64,000 nt of DNA from Thermohalobaculum sp965263335 (GTDB lineage Bacteria; Pseudomonadota; Alphaproteobacteria; Rhodobacterales; Rhodobacteraceae): NCBI GenBank assembly GCA_965263335.1, contig CBDHHE010000001.1:1054001-1118000 (forward strand), given 5' to 3'. The position numbers were made by a program, and so were the translations under genes. This document shows positions 33,466-41,644 of the stretch, in pieces. The stretch's first letter is position 1; each line of letters begins with the position of its first letter. Under the pieces are notes generated by a model. That model worked only from the letters and a program-made list of their open reading frames with translations. It was not told the origin of the DNA and searched no databases.

Positions 33466-35301
33466 TCACTGGTCCACTTCTCCCGAGTGCCACCACAGCG
33501 CGGGGCCGGACCACCATCCCCACCACCCATAAAGGCTGTCGACGTCAGGTCGGGCGAAACCACGTCGCCATGCGACTCTGTCCGTCGGCAGGATGCCGAA
33601 CGGAATGACATAGATGCCCGCGCTAAGAACTCTGTCGAGCGCTCGGACGGACGCCGTGAACTCGGCAGATGTCTCCGACGCGAGAATCGCATCGATTGCC
33701 GCGTCCACGGCAGGCTCGGCGACGCCCATGTAGTTGCGGGTGCCCGGGGTCTCGCGCCCCGCCGAGCCGAAGTAGAGCCGCTGCTCGGTGCCGGGACTGA
33801 GAGACATGCCCCAGCGGTTGACGATCATGTCATAGTCATAGGCTGTCCGGCGGGCCGAATACTGGGCCGCATCGACAAGCCGGACCGAGACATCGATGCC
33901 GAGACGTGTGAGCTGCTCGCGCCACAGATTGGCCAGCGTCTCGTGCTCGGTCTTGTGGACGAGAATTTCGAAGACGAACGGCGCGCCATCCTGATCGCGC
34001 CTGACACCGTCGGTGATCGTCCAACCCGCAGCATCGAGCAAACGGGCCGCGCGGCGGAGGTTGCGCCGGTCGCGTCCTGACCCGTTGCTGACCGGCGGAC
34101 GCCATCCCGCCTCGAGCGAACCCTTCGGCAGCTCAGCCTCGAACGGGGCAAGGACCGCGGCCTCGTGCCCCTCGGCCGGACCTTCGAAGGCGAGCGCCGA
34201 GTTGGCGAAATAGCTGGATATCCGGGTGAACTGATCCCGGTACAAGCGCGCGTTGATCCACTCCCAGTCGAAGCTGAGCGCCAGCGCCTCGCGCACTTGT
34301 CTGTCGGCAAACATCCGGCGGCGCGTGTTGAAGACAAGACCTTCCATACCGGATGGGCGCTGATGGGCGATCTCGCCCCGCAAAAGCGTGCCCTCGCGCG
34401 CAGCCGGAAAGTCGTACCCTTCAACCCAGCGGACAGGGTCATAGTCCGCATGGATCGACACCTGGCCCGCACGCACGGCTTCCCAGAGGGCGTCTGTGTT
34501 CCGAAAGTAGTCGAACCTGAGCTCTTCGAAGTTGTGCAGCCCTCGATTGACCGCGAGGTCGACACCCCACCATTCAGGGTCCTTGCGAAACGTGATCTGA
34601 CGTCCGGGTTCAAAGCTGTCAATGACATAAGGTCCAGATCCTGTAACCGCTTCGAGGCCCGCATCGCCAAATGTTCGGCCCGTCCACTGTGCCTTCTTCA
34701 GCACCGGGCGAAGCCCCAGAATCAGCGGCAATTCCCGATTCGGCTCCTTGAACGCGATGCGCACGCCAAGTGTCCCGATGGCCTCAATTTTTTCGATGGA
34801 AGACCATGCCGAACGATACCGCGGATGCCCCTCTGTGCCCAACGTTTGGATGGACCAGATCACATCCTCGACCGTGACCGGCGATCCGTCAGAGAACCGC
34901 GCGCCCTCGCGCAATGTATACTCGACCCATGAACGGTCGGGCGGTGTCTCGACCGTTTCAGCAAGCAGGCCATAAAGCGTAAACGGCTCATTGAAACTAC
35001 GCGCCATGAGCGACTCGACGCTCAGAACACGCACTGGCCATGGCGCTGTGCCCTTGAGCACATAAGGATTCAAGCTGTCGAACCCGCCAGTCTCACCAAA
35101 GACGGCGCGGCCGCCCTTTGGAGCATCCGGATTGGCATAGGGAAGGTGTGCGAAATCAGGCGACAGAGCAGGTGTACCATTCATCGCAATGCCATGCTGT
35201 GGCTGTGCCATCGCCGGCGTGATCATCAACATTCCAAGTGCGATCAGCACGATGGCGATATCACCCATACCCACCGGCCACTCTCGACGTGATGCATCCA
35301 T
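33466..35301 (-). CDS. Periplasmic oligopeptide-type ABC substrate-binding protein (family 5)
   Basis: A protein of 611 residues with a signal peptide (hydrophobic IAIVLIALGMLMITPAMA, cleavage after AMA) and the family-5 solute-binding fold. The start of the mature part, GTPALSPDFAHLPYANPDAP, and the phrase GFDSLNPYVLKG are typical of the YejA-like branch that binds peptides or microcin-C-like compounds. No permease or ATPase gene accompanies it here. The ATG at 35301 gives an Arg-rich n-region; 35268 is a second option. A GFA gene follows 9 bases downstream. Confidence 0.88.
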   Translation of the reverse strand: MDASRREWPVGMGDIAIVLIALGMLMITPAMAQPQHGIAMNGTPALSPDFAHLPYANPDAPKGGRAVFGETGGFDSLNPYVLKGTAPWPVRVLSVESLMARSFNEPFTLYGLLAETVETPPDRSWVEYTLREGARFSDGSPVTVEDVIWSIQTLGTEGHPRYRSAWSSIEKIEAIGTLGVRIAFKEPNRELPLILGLRPVLKKAQWTGRTFGDAGLEAVTGSGPYVIDSFEPGRQITFRKDPEWWGVDLAVNRGLHNFEELRFDYFRNTDALWEAVRAGQVSIHADYDPVRWVEGYDFPAAREGTLLRGEIAHQRPSGMEGLVFNTRRRMFADRQVREALALSFDWEWINARLYRDQFTRISSYFANSALAFEGPAEGHEAAVLAPFEAELPKGSLEAGWRPPVSNGSGRDRRNLRRAARLLDAAGWTITDGVRRDQDGAPFVFEILVHKTEHETLANLWREQLTRLGIDVSVRLVDAAQYSARRTAYDYDMIVNRWGMSLSPGTEQRLYFGSAGRETPGTRNYMGVAEPAVDAAIDAILASETSAEFTASVRALDRVLSAGIYVIPFGILPTDRVAWRRGFARPDVDSLYGWWGWWSGPALWWHSGEVDQ

Positions 35302-35314
35302 CGCGAAAATACTC

Positions 35315-35343
35315 TTGTCCACAGGGCGATGATCCCGTATGGT
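35315..35343 (+). promoter_or_regulatory. Candidate promoter for a small RNA
   Basis: TTGTCC (35315-35320) and TATGGT (35338-35343) are separated by 17 bases, each matching four of six consensus positions. Transcription would start near 35350 and run into the terminator at 35399-35425. It begins 14 bases beyond the start of the divergent substrate-binding protein gene. Confidence 0.35.
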
Positions 35344-35349
35344 CACCCC

Positions 35350-35425
35350 ACTGCTCGATAGGTTTCTTGCCTGTATGAAACCTGCCTCAACACCTAATGC
35401 GCTCCCTTCGGGGAGCGCTTTTTTT
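35350..35425 (+). ncRNA. Candidate intergenic small RNA of about 76 nt
   Basis: Between two divergent genes lies a compact unit: a promoter-like pair, a hairpin AGGTTTC (35360-35366)/GAAACCT (35377-35383) with a 10-base loop containing TTGCCTG, a single-stranded CA-rich linker, then a strong intrinsic terminator. No plus-strand gene is upstream that the terminator could serve, so an independent short transcript is the simplest explanation. No protein frame is apparent. I do not recognise a known family. Confidence 0.5.
35399..35425 (+). terminator. Strong intrinsic terminator without an upstream gene
   Basis: GCGCTCCC (35399-35406), loop TTCG, GGGAGCGC (35411-35418) and seven T residues (35419-35425) make the most canonical terminator in the window. 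The 10-base string starting ATGCGC at 35397 is repeated at 35426, giving a second possible pairing for the GGGAGCGC arm. Confidence 0.85.
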
Positions 35426-35574
35426 ATGCGCTCCCAAGTATCGCGCCATCGTCGCGTCGCCACGATATCGTCTCCCGGACCAGGCCTGCTGCACCGCAAC
35501 AATTGATTTGCGGTGCGGTGTGAATGCACTAGAGACAGACTCCAACAGTTTGTCGGCAAAGGAAAGGGCGAGAG

Positions 35575-36360
35575 ATGTCGATCTCTGGGAAAACCGCAAT
35601 CGTGACAGGATCGAACTCCGGGATCGGCCTGGGTGTGGCCGAACAATTGGCCGCACGCGGGGCCAATGTCGTTCTCAACTCATTCACAGACCGGCCGGAG
35701 GACCACGCGATTGCGGAGGCGATCGCAGCGAAGGGCGCGGGCAAGGCGATTTACATTCAAGCCGACATGTCTGACGGCGAGGCCTGCCGGGCGCTGGTCG
35801 CGAAGTCGGCAGAAGCGTTTGGCAGCGCGGACATTCTGGTCAACAACGCCGGCATCCAGCATGTCGAAGGCCTCGAGAGCTTCCCAACCGGCAAGTGGGA
35901 CGCGATCATTGCGATCAATCTGAGCTCTTCCTTCCACACGACCGCAGCGGCACTGCCCTTGATGCGCGCGGCAGGCTGGGGCCGGGTTGTGAACATCGCA
36001 TCCGCGCACGGATTGACTGCATCGCCCTTCAAGTCGGCTTATGTCGCGGCAAAACACGGGGTCGTCGGGCTGACCAAGGTCACCGCACTGGAAACGGCAG
36101 AAGAACCGATCACTGCCAACGCCATCTGCCCCGGTTATGTATTGACCCCATTGGTTGAGGCCCAGATTCCCGACACCATGAAACAGTACAACATGGATCG
36201 AGATCAGGTGATCCGCGAAGTTCTTCTGGAGCGTCAGCCGTCGAAGGAGTTTGCGACGGTCGAACAACTTGGCGGGACGGTCGCGTTCCTCAGCTCGGAC
36301 GATGCGGCCCAGATCACCGGAACCACGATCAGTGTCGACGGCGGATGGACGGCGTTGTAA
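35575..36360 (+). CDS. bdhA: D-3-hydroxybutyrate dehydrogenase
   Basis: The 261-residue short-chain dehydrogenase has the cofactor motif TGSNSGIGLGVAEQLA, NNAGIQHVEGLESFP, and the Ser/Tyr/Lys active site with SAYVAAKHG. The pieces HVEGLESFP, PYVLTPLVEAQIP-like text and the VDGGWTAL end match BdhA, which interconverts 3-hydroxybutyrate and acetoacetate in PHB turnover. The start follows AAGG and GAG elements. It is followed by the AqpS-like gene after 36 bases. Confidence 0.9.
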   Translation: MSISGKTAIVTGSNSGIGLGVAEQLAARGANVVLNSFTDRPEDHAIAEAIAAKGAGKAIYIQADMSDGEACRALVAKSAEAFGSADILVNNAGIQHVEGLESFPTGKWDAIIAINLSSSFHTTAAALPLMRAAGWGRVVNIASAHGLTASPFKSAYVAAKHGVVGLTKVTALETAEEPITANAICPGYVLTPLVEAQIPDTMKQYNMDRDQVIREVLLERQPSKEFATVEQLGGTVAFLSSDDAAQITGTTISVDGGWTAL

Positions 36361-36396
36361 ACCCCTGAGCAACTCCATCACAGCAAGCGACCGTCC

Positions 36397-37065
36397 ATGG
36401 CCTCTCACCACCGCGCGATCCTCGCCGAATTCGTCGGCACGGCATTCTTGCTCGCGACCATCGTCGGTTCGGGCATCATGGGCGAGCGCCTGTCAGACGG
36501 CCAGGTCGGCGCGGCACTTCTGCCGCATGCTTTGGCGATCGGGGCGATGCTCTTTGTACTGATCACGCTCCTAGGACCGATTTCCGGTGCGCACTTCAAT
36601 CCTGCCGTCTCAACCGTGTTCCTGCTGCGAGGAGAGCTTCCCCGGGATCAGTTTCTGCCATACATCGCGATCCAGATTATTGCCGCTGTTGTAGGCGTTT
36701 GGGTCGCTCATCTGATGTTTGATGTGCCGATTGTCGATGCCTCGGCAAAGCCCCGGACCGGCCTGGGTCAATGGAGCGCCGAAGTCATCGCAACGATGGG
36801 TCTGATCCTCACGATTCTCGGAGGGCTTCGCCACGCGCCGGCGCTGATCCCGGTGCTGGTAGGTGCATACATCATGGCAGCGCTCTGGTTCACCGCCTCG
36901 ACCAGCTTCGCCAATCCGGCGGTGACACTGGCACGCATGCTGACGGACAGCTTCTCGGGCATTCGCCCGGACCATGCACCGGCCTTCGTCCTCGCGCAGT
37001 TCGTGGGTGCGATCCTCGGCTGGCGGCTCTCAGCACTGTTGTTTCCCGACAGCACTGAAACGTGA
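36397..37065 (+). CDS. AqpS-like aquaglyceroporin (probable metalloid channel)
   Basis: A 222-residue MIP-family channel with NPA motifs at 68-70 (AHFNPAVS) and 173-175 (FANPAVTLAR). The residue that follows the second NPA is Val176, where water-selective AqpZ has the filter Arg. This loss of Arg is the mark of AqpS-type channels, which pass arsenite and methylated arsenicals and are usually encoded in ars operons. No ars gene is seen here. It shares its end with the next unit, a DsbA-like gene. Confidence 0.85.
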   Translation: MASHHRAILAEFVGTAFLLATIVGSGIMGERLSDGQVGAALLPHALAIGAMLFVLITLLGPISGAHFNPAVSTVFLLRGELPRDQFLPYIAIQIIAAVVGVWVAHLMFDVPIVDASAKPRTGLGQWSAEVIATMGLILTILGGLRHAPALIPVLVGAYIMAALWFTASTSFANPAVTLARMLTDSFSGIRPDHAPAFVLAQFVGAILGWRLSALLFPDSTET

Positions 37066-37106
37066 CCGGGGTTTCCCTTTCCTCCACTGATCATTACATT
37101 GGCGCC

Positions 37107-37763
37107 ATGGTTAGACTGGACATTGTATCGGACCCGATCTGCCCCTGGTGCTACATCGGAAAGGCCAAACTGGACCGTGCGATTGCGGAAACGGGTCTCA
37201 ACCCGTTTGACGTTGTGTGGCGCATTTTCCAGCTCAATCCGGACATGCCGCCCGATGGCATGGACAGACGCGCCTATCTCGAGGCGAAGTTCGGCGGTCC
37301 GCAGGGCGCGCGGCAGGTCTATAGCAGGGTCGAAGACGCGGCCCGTGCGGCAGGCCTCAAGGTCGATTTCGATGCCATCCAGCGCACGCCCAACACAATG
37401 GACGCGCATCGCCTGATCCGCTGGTCAGAGACCTCCGGCGCACAATCGGCCGTCGTTGACGACCTTTTCGAGCGGTACTTCGAGAAAGGAGAGGACATCT
37501 CCAACCATGCGTTGTTGCTCGACGTGGCCGAGGCCGCCGGCATGGAACGCGAGGTGGTCGAGCGGCTTCTGCAGGGCGATGCCGATCGGGAAACCCTTGC
37601 AGAGGAAGATGCGGCGGCGCGGCGCATCGGCGTGAGTGGCGTGCCCTGCTTTATCGTCGGCGGCAAGTATGTGCTGCAAGGGGCGCAGGATACCGAAACC
37701 TGGGTGAAGGTGATCCAGGAGCTGCACGCAGCATCGAACACGGCAGAGGAGGCGCATCCATGA
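37107..37763 (+). CDS. DsbA family oxidoreductase (FrnE/2-hydroxychromene isomerase-like)
   Basis: The 218-residue protein has a thioredoxin fold with inserted helices. The active-site CPWC is in SDPICPWCYIGKAKLD near residue 12, and GVSGVPCFIVGGKYVLQGAQ carries the cis-Pro loop. It has no signal peptide, so it acts in the cytoplasm, as FrnE-type proteins do. The ATG at 37107 is the start; an upstream GTG overlapping the previous stop adds an unrelated stretch. It overlaps the next gene by 4 bases. Confidence 0.87.
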   Translation: MVRLDIVSDPICPWCYIGKAKLDRAIAETGLNPFDVVWRIFQLNPDMPPDGMDRRAYLEAKFGGPQGARQVYSRVEDAARAAGLKVDFDAIQRTPNTMDAHRLIRWSETSGAQSAVVDDLFERYFEKGEDISNHALLLDVAEAAGMEREVVERLLQGDADRETLAEEDAAARRIGVSGVPCFIVGGKYVLQGAQDTETWVKVIQELHAASNTAEEAHP

Positions 37764-38251
37764 ACATGCTGATCAGCGAGCTGCAAATGCTCGCCGCAGA
37801 CTGGAGGTCATGGGTTGTCGTCGTCCTGATGGCGGTCGTCGCCGGACGCTCGCTGATCGTCCTGATGATGTGCCCCTATGCCAACAACACTGCAGACATC
37901 TCGGACGAGATGGCTCAGAAGGCCGCGCGGACCCCCTACTCTGCCGGAAGACGGTTCTTGCTGATGATGCTCATCGGGATTGTCTGCTCATTGGCCGGCC
38001 TTTTCATGATTGCCCACGGGATCAAGCCGGCCATCGCTCTGGCGCTTCTCGTCGGCGGGGTGCTGCTGACGGTGACGGAGCCGCCGCGTCTGCGCATTCG
38101 CGACAACACCAGCCGGCTCATCGCAAGCCATCTGGGAACCGAGGCGTCTCAGGATGCCGAACTCCGTCGTCTTCGAACAAGTCACCACGAGCTCGTGATC
38201 ATGAACGTGCTGGTGCTCGTGGCGCTCATCGCGGCGTTGCTGGCCTTCTGA
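37760..38251 (+). CDS. Hypothetical membrane protein
   Basis: A 163-residue protein with four hydrophobic segments (WVVVVLMAVVAGRSLIVLMM, FLLMMLIGIVCSLAGLFMIA, AIALALLVGGVLLTV and the C-terminal VIMNVLVLVALIAALLAF). Between the third and fourth are basic and polar residues. It starts at an ATGA overlap with the DsbA-like gene, which suggests a joint role, perhaps in membrane thiol handling, though its own cysteines are few. No family recognised. Confidence 0.7.
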   Translation: MNMLISELQMLAADWRSWVVVVLMAVVAGRSLIVLMMCPYANNTADISDEMAQKAARTPYSAGRRFLLMMLIGIVCSLAGLFMIAHGIKPAIALALLVGGVLLTVTEPPRLRIRDNTSRLIASHLGTEASQDAELRRLRTSHHELVIMNVLVLVALIAALLAF

Positions 38252-38257
38252 GACAGC

Positions 38258-39247
38258 TCAGGCGGCTTTCAGTGCCTCCCGCCCATGCGGCTCGGTGAAG
38301 TCGAGATCGGGACCCACTGGGACGATCCCCGTCGGATTGATGGTCTCGTGACTGGCATAGTAGTGATACCTGATGTGATCCATGCGCGTCGTCTGAGCAA
38401 CGCCAGGCCACTGATATAGCTCACGGGTGTAGGCCCAGAGTGCCGGGTAGTCCGACAGGCGTCGGATATTGGTCTTGAAGTGACCGACATAGACGGCATC
38501 GAAGCGCACCAGCGTGGTCCACAGTCGCCAGTCCGCCTCGGTGATGCGGTCTCCGGTCAGGTAGCGCTGCCGCGAAAGCACGCCCTCGATATGGTCAAGC
38601 TCGCCAAACAGCGCCGTGACGGCCTCATCATAGGCTGCCTGCGTCGTTGCGAACCCCGACTTGTAGACCCCGTTGTTGACGTTGTCGTAGATCGGCTCGT
38701 TGATCACGTCGATCGCAGCACGCAAATCCTCTGGGTAGAAATCGAGCGTGTTGCCAGTGATGTCGTTGAACGCCACGTTGAGCATCCGGATGATCTCGGA
38801 ACTCTCGTTCGAAACGATCGTACCGCGCACCTTGTCCCAGAGGATCGGCACCGTCACCCGGCCCGTCATGTCAGGCCAAGCCGCGACGTACACATCGCGA
38901 AGAAATTCTTTCTCCAGCAGAGTATCACCGGTCGCGCCATCGTAGTCCGTTCCGAACGTCCAGCCATCCCCCTTCATCAGAGGATGCACAACGCTCACCG
39001 AGATGTGCTCCTCAAGCTCCTTGAGCGCTCGGAAAATCAGCGTCCGGTGCGCCCACGGACAGGCATACGAAACGTAGAGATGATATCGCCCGCTCTCGGC
39101 AGGGAAGCCGCCTTCTCCTGAAGGCCCCGGACTGCCGTCCGATGTGACCCAGTTGCGGAACTTCGCCTGATCGCGAACAAACTTTCCGTCAGAGCTTTTC
39201 GTGTCGTACCAATTGTCCTGCCAGACACCGTCAACAAGCAATCCCAT
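38258..39247 (-). CDS. Glutathione S-transferase family, glutathionyl-hydroquinone reductase-like
   Basis: A 329-residue protein with the xi-class GST pattern: YVSYACPWAHRTLI carries the catalytic Cys of glutathionyl-hydroquinone reductases (CPWA), and the domain text WDKVRGTIVSNESSEIIRML, YDNVNNGVYKSGFATTQ and LTGDRITEADWRLW follow the YqjG/ECM4 family. These reduce glutathionyl-hydroquinones. The ATG at 39247 (MGLLVDGVWQD) is the usual start. It is convergent with the preceding gene with 6 bases between. Confidence 0.92.
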   Translation of the reverse strand: MGLLVDGVWQDNWYDTKSSDGKFVRDQAKFRNWVTSDGSPGPSGEGGFPAESGRYHLYVSYACPWAHRTLIFRALKELEEHISVSVVHPLMKGDGWTFGTDYDGATGDTLLEKEFLRDVYVAAWPDMTGRVTVPILWDKVRGTIVSNESSEIIRMLNVAFNDITGNTLDFYPEDLRAAIDVINEPIYDNVNNGVYKSGFATTQAAYDEAVTALFGELDHIEGVLSRQRYLTGDRITEADWRLWTTLVRFDAVYVGHFKTNIRRLSDYPALWAYTRELYQWPGVAQTTRMDHIRYHYYASHETINPTGIVPVGPDLDFTEPHGREALKAA

Positions 39248-39383
39248 CGGGACCTCCATCTGTTTTGGCCTGCAGCACGATATGGGAACGCTAGGGACAA
39301 GATCATCAGGTGACCCGGGAAATCACCTTTGCGGTTTCCGGAACGAAATAGAGGGCAGCACACACGGCATGGAACTGCCCCGA

Positions 39384-41432
39384 TCAGCCACGTGCACGAC
39401 GCCGTCGGCGGTGGGTGGAGGTGTCATCCCGGCCCGTCTCGAAGCGAACCGCAGGAAGCTCGACATGCGTTGCGAGGTTCGGGAACGCTGCTGTTTTGTG
39501 AGGGACCGCCATCGCGCTGACGAAGTGCTCCTGAAAGCGCGGCTCAACCGCGGTCTCCACTTTCTCGATCTGGCGCACGACCCTCTCGATCTCGCGCCGC
39601 GCCCCGGCGTTCAGGAGGGCGATGCGCGCGCCTGTCCCGGCAGCATTGCCGGCGGAGGAGACCTTCTCGATAGGACAGTCCGGGATCATCCCGAGCACCA
39701 TTGCGTGCAAGGGCGAGATGTGCGCGCCAAAGGCACCTGCAAGCACGACACGCTCGACGCTCTCGACCTGCATCTGATCCATAAGCAATCGCGCGCCTGC
39801 ATACAGCGCCGCCTTTGCGAGCTGGATCGCCCGCACATCATTCTGCGTAACGGTGATGAGCGGACCATCGTCGGCGCGGCCGTCATGCAGCACGTATGTC
39901 CATGTACGACCATCTTGGATCACACGATCCGACCCGACGGCCTCTGACGAACCAATGGTGCCATCCTCGTCGAGAATACCTGCAAGGCGCATTTCCGCCA
40001 CAACCTCAATGATGCCGGACCCGCAGATGCCGGTGATCCCGGACGCACGGGTCGACGCTGTGAAGGCCGGGTCATCGGACCAGAGATCGGAACCGATCAC
40101 CTTGAACCGAGGCTGCTGGGTCTTCGGATCGATGCGCACCCGCTCGATGGCACCCGGTGCCGCGCGCTGACCACTGGAGATCTGCGCCCCCTCGAAGGCT
40201 GGTCCCGTCGGCGAGGAACAGGCCAGCACCTTCTCGCGATTTCCAAGCAGGATCTCGGCATTCGTCCCGACATCGACAACCAGCGTCATCTCATCCTGCG
40301 CATGCGGACTCTCAGACAGTGCCACCGCCGCCGCATCCGCCCCCACATGACCGGCAATGCAGGGCAACAGGTAGAGCCGCGCATCCGGATGCATGGAAAG
40401 CGCCATCTCTTTTGCCCAGAGCGTCAAACCGTTCGATGTCGCCAGCGCAAAAGGCGCCCCCCCGAGCTCTACCGGATCGATCCCGAGCATGAGATGATGC
40501 ATCACCGGGTTTCCGACGAGCACGCCTTCGACAATTTCGGTGCGGTCGATGAGGGCTTCGGCAGCGACCTGCCCGATGAGGGCGTTGATCGCCTCGCGAA
40601 CCGCCTCGGTCATCTCGTCAGCGCCACCCGGGTTCATCATCGAGTAGGAGACCCGGCTCATCAGGTCTTCGCCGAAGCGGATCTGCGGGTTCATCAGCCC
40701 GGCTGACGCCTTCACCTCTCCGGTACGTAAGTCGCACAGATGGCAGGCGATTGTGGTCGATCCGACGTCAAAGGCGACACCGTAGACCGTACCCTCGAAG
40801 TAGCCTGGCCAGACTTGCACGATCCGCCCGGTCGAACGCCCGAGCCCCGTGTAGATGGCGACCGTGACCTTCCAGTTTCCCTCGCGCAGTGCCGGCTGAA
40901 GCATCTGCAGCGTGCGAAGATCTCCGATGATGCCTGTCAGCTCCCATTGCTCGCCGAGAGCGTCCAGCAGGCGCTCGAGATCACCCTTGGGATTGTGCAT
41001 GTCGGGCTCGGAGACCTCGACGTAGTAGAGCTTTGTCGCCGGATCCATGATGATTTCGCGTGCCTCGGCACGTTTGCGCACGACCTGCCGGTGCACCTGG
41101 CTTTCCGGCGGCACATCGATCACAACATCGCCCTGTACGGTTGCTTGGCATCCAAGCCGCCGTCCGTCGATGAGACCGCGTTTGGACTTGTAGCGCTCCT
41201 CGACTTTGTTCCACGGGCTCAGCGCCTCCCGGGCAACCGTGACCCCATGCTTCGGAAACTCGCCAAAGCTCGGCGTGATCTGGCACTTCGAGCAAATGCC
41301 GCGACCGCCGCAAACCGAGTCGAGATCGACGCCCAGCTGCCGAGCCGCCTGCAATATGGGCGTGCCGATTTCGAAGTGCCCTCGCTTGCCCGACGGCGTG
41401 AAGATGACGAGGGGTGTTTGGTCGTCGCTCAT
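39384..41432 (-). CDS. RACE-type reductive activator (2Fe-2S ferredoxin domain plus DUF4445)
   Basis: A 682-residue protein with an N-terminal 2Fe-2S ferredoxin domain (Cys41, Cys47, Cys50 and Cys95, in CGGRGICSKC and RRLGCQATV) and a long actin-like ATPase region with AFDVGSTTIACHLCDL, VVDVGTNAEILLGN and VLAGAFGAHISP. Proteins of this plan, like RamA, reductively reactivate corrinoid methyltransferase proteins. No corrinoid protein or methyltransferase of that kind is nearby, so its partner must be elsewhere. The ATG at 41432 is the start. Confidence 0.88.
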   Translation of the reverse strand: MSDDQTPLVIFTPSGKRGHFEIGTPILQAARQLGVDLDSVCGGRGICSKCQITPSFGEFPKHGVTVAREALSPWNKVEERYKSKRGLIDGRRLGCQATVQGDVVIDVPPESQVHRQVVRKRAEAREIIMDPATKLYYVEVSEPDMHNPKGDLERLLDALGEQWELTGIIGDLRTLQMLQPALREGNWKVTVAIYTGLGRSTGRIVQVWPGYFEGTVYGVAFDVGSTTIACHLCDLRTGEVKASAGLMNPQIRFGEDLMSRVSYSMMNPGGADEMTEAVREAINALIGQVAAEALIDRTEIVEGVLVGNPVMHHLMLGIDPVELGGAPFALATSNGLTLWAKEMALSMHPDARLYLLPCIAGHVGADAAAVALSESPHAQDEMTLVVDVGTNAEILLGNREKVLACSSPTGPAFEGAQISSGQRAAPGAIERVRIDPKTQQPRFKVIGSDLWSDDPAFTASTRASGITGICGSGIIEVVAEMRLAGILDEDGTIGSSEAVGSDRVIQDGRTWTYVLHDGRADDGPLITVTQNDVRAIQLAKAALYAGARLLMDQMQVESVERVVLAGAFGAHISPLHAMVLGMIPDCPIEKVSSAGNAAGTGARIALLNAGARREIERVVRQIEKVETAVEPRFQEHFVSAMAVPHKTAAFPNLATHVELPAVRFETGRDDTSTHRRRRRARG

Positions 41433-41644
41433 GGATCGATTCCGGCTTTGTGTCCCGGGGCAAGAGCCCTATCTGTTCCGCAGCTATACACCAAAGATCT
41501 TTCCATAGACGTCATTCTGTGACGCAGGGGCGGCAACGATGACGCTTCAAGTTTCACACAAGAACAAGTGAATATAAAAGAATCACACATCGTGTGCTAA
41601 AGAGACAAGAAACCACTGGGAGCAGATGTGATGATGAAGGGTCT

